From G020354085 sp964629975 (lineage in GTDB: Bacteria > Pseudomonadota > Gammaproteobacteria > Acidiferrobacterales > Sulfurifustaceae), in NCBI GenBank assembly GCA_964629975.1, contig CAZVUN010000055.1:1-17393 (forward strand): a DNA stretch of 17,393 nucleotides. Direction: 5' to 3'. This document shows, in pieces, positions 13,725-17,393 of this stretch. The translations under genes and the position numbers were made by a program. The notes under the pieces are model-generated. The model made no database searches and was not told where the DNA came from. It was given only the letters and a program-made list of their open reading frames with translations. The first letter of the stretch is position 1. Every line of letters starts with the position of its first letter.

Positions 13725-14651
13725 TCACACGACGTGGTCGGGCGCCAGACGGCAGGCGCCCTCGCCGTCGGCCAGCTCGATCTGCAGCGTGGTGTGACCG
13801 ATGCGAAAGTCGTGCTGCAGCGTTTCGGCGACGCGCGCGAGGAACCCGTCGCCCGGGTGCCTGCCCGCCACGACCAGGTGGGCGGTGAGCGCGGTCTCGG
13901 TCGTGCTCATGCCCCAGATGTGCAGGTCATGCACCTCGCGCACGCCGGGCAGGCCTTGCAGATAGGCCTTCACCGCGAGCGGGTCGATGTGCGCGGGCAC
14001 GGCGTGCAGCGACAGGCGCAGCGCCTCCTTGAGCAGGCCCCAGGTACCGATGAAGATCACCACCGCGATCGCCAGGCTCACGGCCGGGTCGAGCCACAAC
14101 CAGCCGGCCCACAGAATGGCAAGGCCGGCGAGCACCACCCCGACGGAAACGAGCGCATCGGCGAGCATGTGCAGAAACGCCCCGCGCAGGTTGATGTCGT
14201 GCTTGCGCCCGTGGCGCAGCAGCAGCGCCGTGCCGGCATTGACCAGCACGCCCACCAAGGCCACCCAGATCATCAACATCTCGTTGGGCGGCGGCGGGTC
14301 GGTCAGACGCCGCAGCGCCTCCCAGACGATCGCACCCACGGTGACGAGCAGGGCCATGGCATTGGCGAGCGCCGCGAGGATGGTCGAGCCGCGCAGACCG
14401 TAGGTGAAGCGCGCCGAAGGCAGGCGCCGGGCGATCAGCAGCGCCACCCAGGCGCCGGTCAATCCGATGACGTCGATGAAGTTGTGCCCCGCATCGGCCA
14501 GCAGCGCGAGCGAATTGGCCCACAGTCCGAAACCGGCCTCGATAGCGACGAAGGCGAGGTTGAGCGCGACACCCACGGCGAACGCCCGGCTGGTCGCGGC
14601 GATCGCCGGCAGATCGTGATCGTGCGTGTGCTTGTCCGCTGCGGCGTTCAT
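13725..14651 (-). CDS. Cation diffusion facilitator, zinc-type (CzcD/ZitB-like)
   Basis: This 308-residue inner-membrane antiporter should export Zn2+ or a similar divalent metal in exchange for protons. The N terminus is histidine-rich (KHTHDHD). Transmembrane segment 2 carries ADAGHNFID (His56, Asp60) and segment 5 carries HMLAD (His161, Asp165). This two-His two-Asp site is the zinc/cadmium-selective form. A cytosolic ferredoxin-like domain follows from about residue 210, with the conserved HDLHIWGM. ATG 14651 was preferred over ATG 14687, which would add twelve residues of Gly/Pro-rich sequence; neither has a strong ribosome site. It lies 60 bp after the SufB-like stop on the same strand and could be co-transcribed with the Suf pair. 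Confidence 0.88.
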   Translation of the reverse strand: MNAAADKHTHDHDLPAIAATSRAFAVGVALNLAFVAIEAGFGLWANSLALLADAGHNFIDVIGLTGAWVALLIARRLPSARFTYGLRGSTILAALANAMALLVTVGAIVWEALRRLTDPPPPNEMLMIWVALVGVLVNAGTALLLRHGRKHDINLRGAFLHMLADALVSVGVVLAGLAILWAGWLWLDPAVSLAIAVVIFIGTWGLLKEALRLSLHAVPAHIDPLAVKAYLQGLPGVREVHDLHIWGMSTTETALTAHLVVAGRHPGDGFLARVAETLQHDFRIGHTTLQIELADGEGACRLAPDHVV

Positions 14652-14711
14652 GTGCTCGGTGCCGGGCGGCCTGCCGGCCGCCTCCATTGTGCCAAAACCC
14701 GGCGCGCCGAA

Positions 14712-15647
14712 TCAGCCCAGCATACCGAGGATGATCCGGTCGACGGCTTCTTCCGGCGCAAGCCCGCGCGCCATGAGCGCCTCGAGCTGTTTCTGGTCAA
14801 CACGGCCGATCGCCGCCTCGTGCGTGACCTTGGCCTGCGGGTGGGTGACGCGCACCTCGGGCACGGCCGCGGCCCTGGCGTTGCCGCGCACGATCTCCAG
14901 ACAATCGACATGACCGCGCGCACCGGCGGCGTTGCCGTAGGTGGCGCCGATGATTTCCGCGCTCGCGTTCTCGTCGAGTGCCACGCGCGTCTTCACCAGC
15001 CCGCGGGCGTTGGCGCCGTCGAGGCTCACGGCCTCGCGGATGCGGATGGCATCGGCGGCGCGCCCGTAAACCTTGCTGGTCAGTTCGGCCACCCCGTCCT
15101 CGGCCACCTGCACGTCGTAGTCGATGGCGAGCCGGCCGACGAGGCCGTGCACCAGGGTGAAGTCGGCGACGTAGCGCGCCTGCGGCCCGACCGCGACCTG
15201 CGCGCGCGGGAGGACCTCGATGCCGCCCGAGACCCCGTGATAGTGCACCTCGTTGTACGTGAGGCTCGCGCCGCGCTGGATGTCCACCGTCGCGGTCATG
15301 GCGTGGCGCGCGTTTTCGACCTGCGTGAACAGGCAATGCGACCAGAAGGTGGCGCGGCTTTGCGGTTGCAGCGTGACGTGCAGCCGCACGTTCTGCACGC
15401 CGACGCGCTCGAACAGACCAAAGCACAGATGCACCGGCGTGGCGATCTGCCGGCCCTCCAGCACGGTGGCGTTGAGCTCGATGCCCGCGTCGGTGCGGCG
15501 CGGGACGAGGATGACGCCCTCGATCGATTGCAGCCCGAGCACGTCGTGACCGTACGCCACCACGAACGCGCTGTCGGGCGTCAGGATGCGCGCCGGGTCC
15601 TCGCCGATCTGCGCAAAGGCGCGATACAAGGCAGCGAGCTCAGCCAT
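14712..15647 (-). CDS. Short SufB/SufD-family Fe-S scaffold protein
   Basis: At 311 residues this is essentially the SufBD core, shorter than bacterial SufB (about 480) or SufD (about 420). The middle is a run of short beta strands, and the C-terminal part shows the family end block: HVDCLEIVRG, VTHPQAKVTHEA and LMARGLAPEEAVDRIILGML. Cys249 aligns by eye with the catalytic cysteine of E. coli SufB, and His276/Glu277 with the HE pair near it, so a SufB-like scaffold role is possible. With the ATPase encoded just upstream it should build or store Fe-S clusters in the cytosol. Its start overlaps the end of the SufC-like gene by 8 bp. No SufD, SufS, SufE or SufA is in view. It resembles the minimal two-gene SufCB (SMS-type) arrangement of archaea and anaerobic bacteria. 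Confidence 0.87.
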   Translation of the reverse strand: MAELAALYRAFAQIGEDPARILTPDSAFVVAYGHDVLGLQSIEGVILVPRRTDAGIELNATVLEGRQIATPVHLCFGLFERVGVQNVRLHVTLQPQSRATFWSHCLFTQVENARHAMTATVDIQRGASLTYNEVHYHGVSGGIEVLPRAQVAVGPQARYVADFTLVHGLVGRLAIDYDVQVAEDGVAELTSKVYGRAADAIRIREAVSLDGANARGLVKTRVALDENASAEIIGATYGNAAGARGHVDCLEIVRGNARAAAVPEVRVTHPQAKVTHEAAIGRVDQKQLEALMARGLAPEEAVDRIILGMLG

Positions 15648-16404
15648 GGTCGCAGCTCACCCCGTCGCAGCGCGTGCAGCGCCGGGCCTTGAAGTTCTCG
15701 ATCACCTGCGCGGGCGCGCCGGCGCACACGATGCGCCCGGCGCACAAGTGCGACGCGCTGTCCGCGCGCGCGGCGAGCGATTCCTGGTGGGTGATGAGCA
15801 GCACCGCGGCGCCGTTGAGCCGCATGGCATCGATCACGCCCTCGATCTCCGCGACACTCAGGAAATCGATGCCGGCGGTCGGTTCATCGAGGATCGCAAG
15901 CCGTGGCCTGAGCATCAGCACGCCGGCCAGCTCGATGCGCTTGCGTTCGCCGCCCGAGAGCGTCTTGTCGAGCGCGCGCGCGAGATACTCATCGGGCGCA
16001 AGTCCCACGGCGGCGAGCGCCGCGGCCGGATCCTCCTGGGAGGCGCCGGCGCGCAGGAACTGCGCGACCGTCAGCCCCTCGAAGCGTGCCGGCTCCTGCC
16101 AGGCGAGCGCCAGGCCTCGCCGGGCGCGCTCGTGCAGCGCCAGCTCGTTGATCCGCTCACCGGCAAAGCAGATCTCGCCGGCCTGCGGCGTGTAGCCCGC
16201 GCAGCCCATGAGCGCGTAGGCGAGCGTGGATTTGCCGGCGCCGTTGGCGCCGAGCAGCGCGTGCAGCCGGCCTTCGCGCAGCGCGAGATCGACGCCATCG
16301 AGGATCCGCCGCCGGCCCAGGACGAGCGTGAGCCCGCGCACCGTGAGCAGCACGCCCGTCGGGTCTGGCAGTGCATCATTCGGGCGGGGGCTTGCACAGT
16401 TCAT
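15640..16404 (-). CDS. SufC-like ABC ATPase of the Fe-S assembly pair, with a C-terminal Cys motif
   Basis: The 254-residue cytosolic ATPase has Walker A GANGAGKST (52-60), Q-loop Gln103, signature LSGGE (149-153), Walker B ILDEP (171-175) and H-loop His206. FLSVAEIEGVIDAM after the D-loop and the SGGERKRIEL form are typical of SufC. ATG 16404 is chosen because AAGGGA lies six bases before it; frames extending further upstream lack a ribosome site. An oddity is the tail: Cys243, Cys246 and Cys251 form CxxCxxxxC in the last dozen residues, beyond the usual SufC end. This may bind a metal or cluster. ATP hydrolysis should drive the SufB-like partner, whose gene overlaps by 8 bp. A transporter ATPase is less likely because no membrane partner is near. 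Confidence 0.87.
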   Translation of the reverse strand: MNCASPRPNDALPDPTGVLLTVRGLTLVLGRRRILDGVDLALREGRLHALLGANGAGKSTLAYALMGCAGYTPQAGEICFAGERINELALHERARRGLALAWQEPARFEGLTVAQFLRAGASQEDPAAALAAVGLAPDEYLARALDKTLSGGERKRIELAGVLMLRPRLAILDEPTAGIDFLSVAEIEGVIDAMRLNGAAVLLITHQESLAARADSASHLCAGRIVCAGAPAQVIENFKARRCTRCDGVSCDHG

Positions 16405-16679
16405 GACATCCCTTCCGCGCATTCGGGGGGCGCAACACGGATCGCCGCGTCGTCGACAACGGCCACGCTGCACATCCCGATCGGCGGGTGTCCGGATACA
16501 GGAATCTCGCGGAAAAGCCGGACGCGAGGTTTGACGCAGATCATTTTTCTGCACCGGGGTAGGGGGTAGTTTGTCGCCGCGCGCACAGGCGTTCTCACGT
16601 TACCTCCTGCGTGGCGCGTCTGAGGCGCCGTGCCGGCCGCGTACCTATCGGCCATCGAGTCTATGAAAAGGAGACTGCC
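16405..16679. other. 275 bp divergent gap between the SufC-like gene and the small exported protein gene
   Basis: No gene is supported here. The only notable elements are TTGACG at 16531-16536, which has no good -10 partner, a GGGGTAGGGGGTAG direct repeat near 16556-16569, and the strong AAGGAGA ribosome site at 16668-16674. Promoters for both flanking genes must lie in this stretch, but I cannot place them. Confidence 0.4.
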
Positions 16680-17066
16680 ATGAAAACACCCGTCCCTGTG
16701 CTCACCGTCATCGCCCTGTGCGCCGGACTGCTCGCCGCCGCTTCCGTACTGGCCGCCGGCCCCTACGGCTGGCGCTACCACGCCCCGGGCTATTACTACT
16801 GGCAGGACAAGCAGCTCGACCGCGCCACCGTCGAGAAGAATGCCAAGGCCGCGCTCGAGGCCGCGAGCAAGGGCGAGGCGTGGAAAAGCCCGCGCGGCGT
16901 CAATCACATCCCCATCTTGAACAAGGACAAACTCGCGATCGGCAACCTGTGGGAAGACGCCGATCTCAAGAGCGTCGAGATCGGCGCCTACTGGACCGGG
17001 CGCGGCGGCACCAAGGCCGAGCTGGTCGCCGGGGGGAAGGTGGTCGGTATCCTCTGGCTGCAGTAA
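16680..17066 (+). CDS. Small exported protein of unknown function
   Basis: The 128-residue product has a clear signal peptide (residues 1 to about 26, ending VLAA) and a strong ribosome site, AAGGAGA, five bases before the ATG, so it is probably well expressed. The mature protein starts with an aromatic-rich stretch (GPYGWRYHAPGYYYWQDK), then an alanine/lysine helix (about 52-66). The remainder looks like beta structure (HIPILNKDKLAIGNLWEDADL, YWTGRGGTKAELV). It has no cysteine after the signal, no haem motif and no membrane segment, so it should be a soluble periplasmic protein. I do not recognise the family. Neighbours (Fe-S assembly divergent, unknown gene downstream) do not assign a role. 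Confidence 0.75.
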   Translation: MKTPVPVLTVIALCAGLLAAASVLAAGPYGWRYHAPGYYYWQDKQLDRATVEKNAKAALEAASKGEAWKSPRGVNHIPILNKDKLAIGNLWEDADLKSVEIGAYWTGRGGTKAELVAGGKVVGILWLQ

Positions 17067-17080
17067 CGCGGCTCACCTCC

Positions 17081-17168
17081 GGCGCGGGCCGCGCCCTGCG
17101 GGCCGTTGATCGGCAGCGATCGCAGTCCATGCCGCAAGTGCGGTAGGTGCCCGTGCGCGAACGCGCAC
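17081..17168 (+). other. Cluster of three short inverted repeats after the small exported protein gene
   Basis: GGCGCG/CGCGCC (17081-17095, three base loop), CCGCA/TGCGG (17132-17143, two base centre) and GTGCGCG/CGCGCAC (17153-17168, two base centre) lie in 88 bp. The first starts 15 bp after the stop and is the best terminator candidate, although no T tract follows. The other two have centres too small for tight RNA loops unless the closing pairs open, so they may instead be protein sites or chance. Confidence 0.35.
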
Positions 17169-17222
17169 AGCCGCCGGCGGTTACCCCGGGCAGGAACGCG
17201 GCTCGTCCTGCAGGAAATTCCC

Positions 17223-17393
17223 ATGACGTGGATTGACAGACTGCTGGCCCCTTTCGCGCGCGCTGGTGCGGACGATGGGCAACTGCAGGTGGCGCTCGAA
17301 CGCACCGCCGCGCGGGTGGAACCGGGGCGCCTGGCGCAGGCGCGCGGCTGGCCACAACAGTTTCGCCGCCCGATCGCCGCCGCGCTGGCCCAG
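17223..17393 (+). CDS. Unknown protein, N-terminal 57 residues only (runs off the right edge)
   Basis: An ATG at 17223 with AGGAA about eight bases ahead opens a frame that stays open to the end of the window. The visible part begins MTWIDRLLAPF and is rich in Ala, Arg and Gln with amphipathic helical character. No signal peptide, motif or domain can be named. It follows the small exported protein by 156 bp on the same strand. It is probably real, given the ribosome site and codon composition, but the product is unknown. Confidence 0.5.
   Translation, partial: MTWIDRLLAPFARAGADDGQLQVALERTAARVEPGRLAQARGWPQQFRRPIAAALAQ

Noticed and set aside
13734..15692. A 652-codon plus-strand open frame.
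   Set aside because: It is antisense to the CDF and SufB-like genes, whose family motifs are clear. Long antisense frames are common at this GC content.

Overview
The window is GC-rich, densely packed chromosomal-type DNA with long reading frames, Shine-Dalgarno sites of the AAGGAGA type and many 4-8 bp gene overlaps. A rhomboid-type sorting protease with its C-terminal sorting signals, a cytochrome c' type haem protein, Acr3 and thioredoxin-type arsenate reductases together suggest a Gammaproteobacterium or a close relative, possibly a chemolithotroph or sulfur oxidiser. That assignment is inference: no rRNA or other taxonomic marker is present. I saw no tRNA, rRNA, CRISPR array, transposase or integrase. 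Layout, left to right: (1) 3-1322, an ATP-grasp-like protein running in from the left edge, with nucleotide-binding and metal-binding motifs in the order opposite to the usual one. (2) 1387-7038, an arsenic island. One arsenate reductase gene (1387-1830) converges on a second (1871-2323, minus). The second diverges from arsR (2406). From arsR a compact plus-strand gene train runs: ArsP-type permease, mini-thioredoxin, exported two-domain rhodanese, exported cytochrome c'-like protein, third arsenate reductase and Acr3 arsenite pump. (3) 7083-12175, a surface-protein sorting module. Two minus-strand exported proteins (a Kelch-like propeller and a RIFT-barrel/alpha-barrel protein) carry near-identical Ig-like repeats and GlyGly-CTERM tails. 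A divergent rhombosortase that would cut those tails follows. (4) 12196-12472, a frameshifted remnant of the 3' end of a second acr3, so the sorting module is bracketed by acr3 sequence. (5) 12483-13679, an MFS transporter. (6) 13725-16404 on the minus strand, a minimal SufC-SufB pair followed by a zinc-type CDF exporter. (7) 16680-17393, a small exported protein of unknown function and the start of another unknown gene. How it fits together: arsenate is reduced by three thioredoxin-coupled reductases with the full C-Cx6C redox set, and arsenite leaves through Acr3. The ArsP-type permease and mini-thioredoxin form a second, thiol-linked export arm. The rhodanese and cytochrome place sulfane sulfur and electron transfer in the periplasm of the same gene train, which is unusual. 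ArsR probably controls both directions from one roughly 40 bp region in which two promoters and three half-sites overlap. The most interesting architecture is the self-contained rhombosortase plus substrate cassette sitting between an intact acr3 and a decayed acr3 copy, which suggests insertion into or rearrangement of an arsenic locus.
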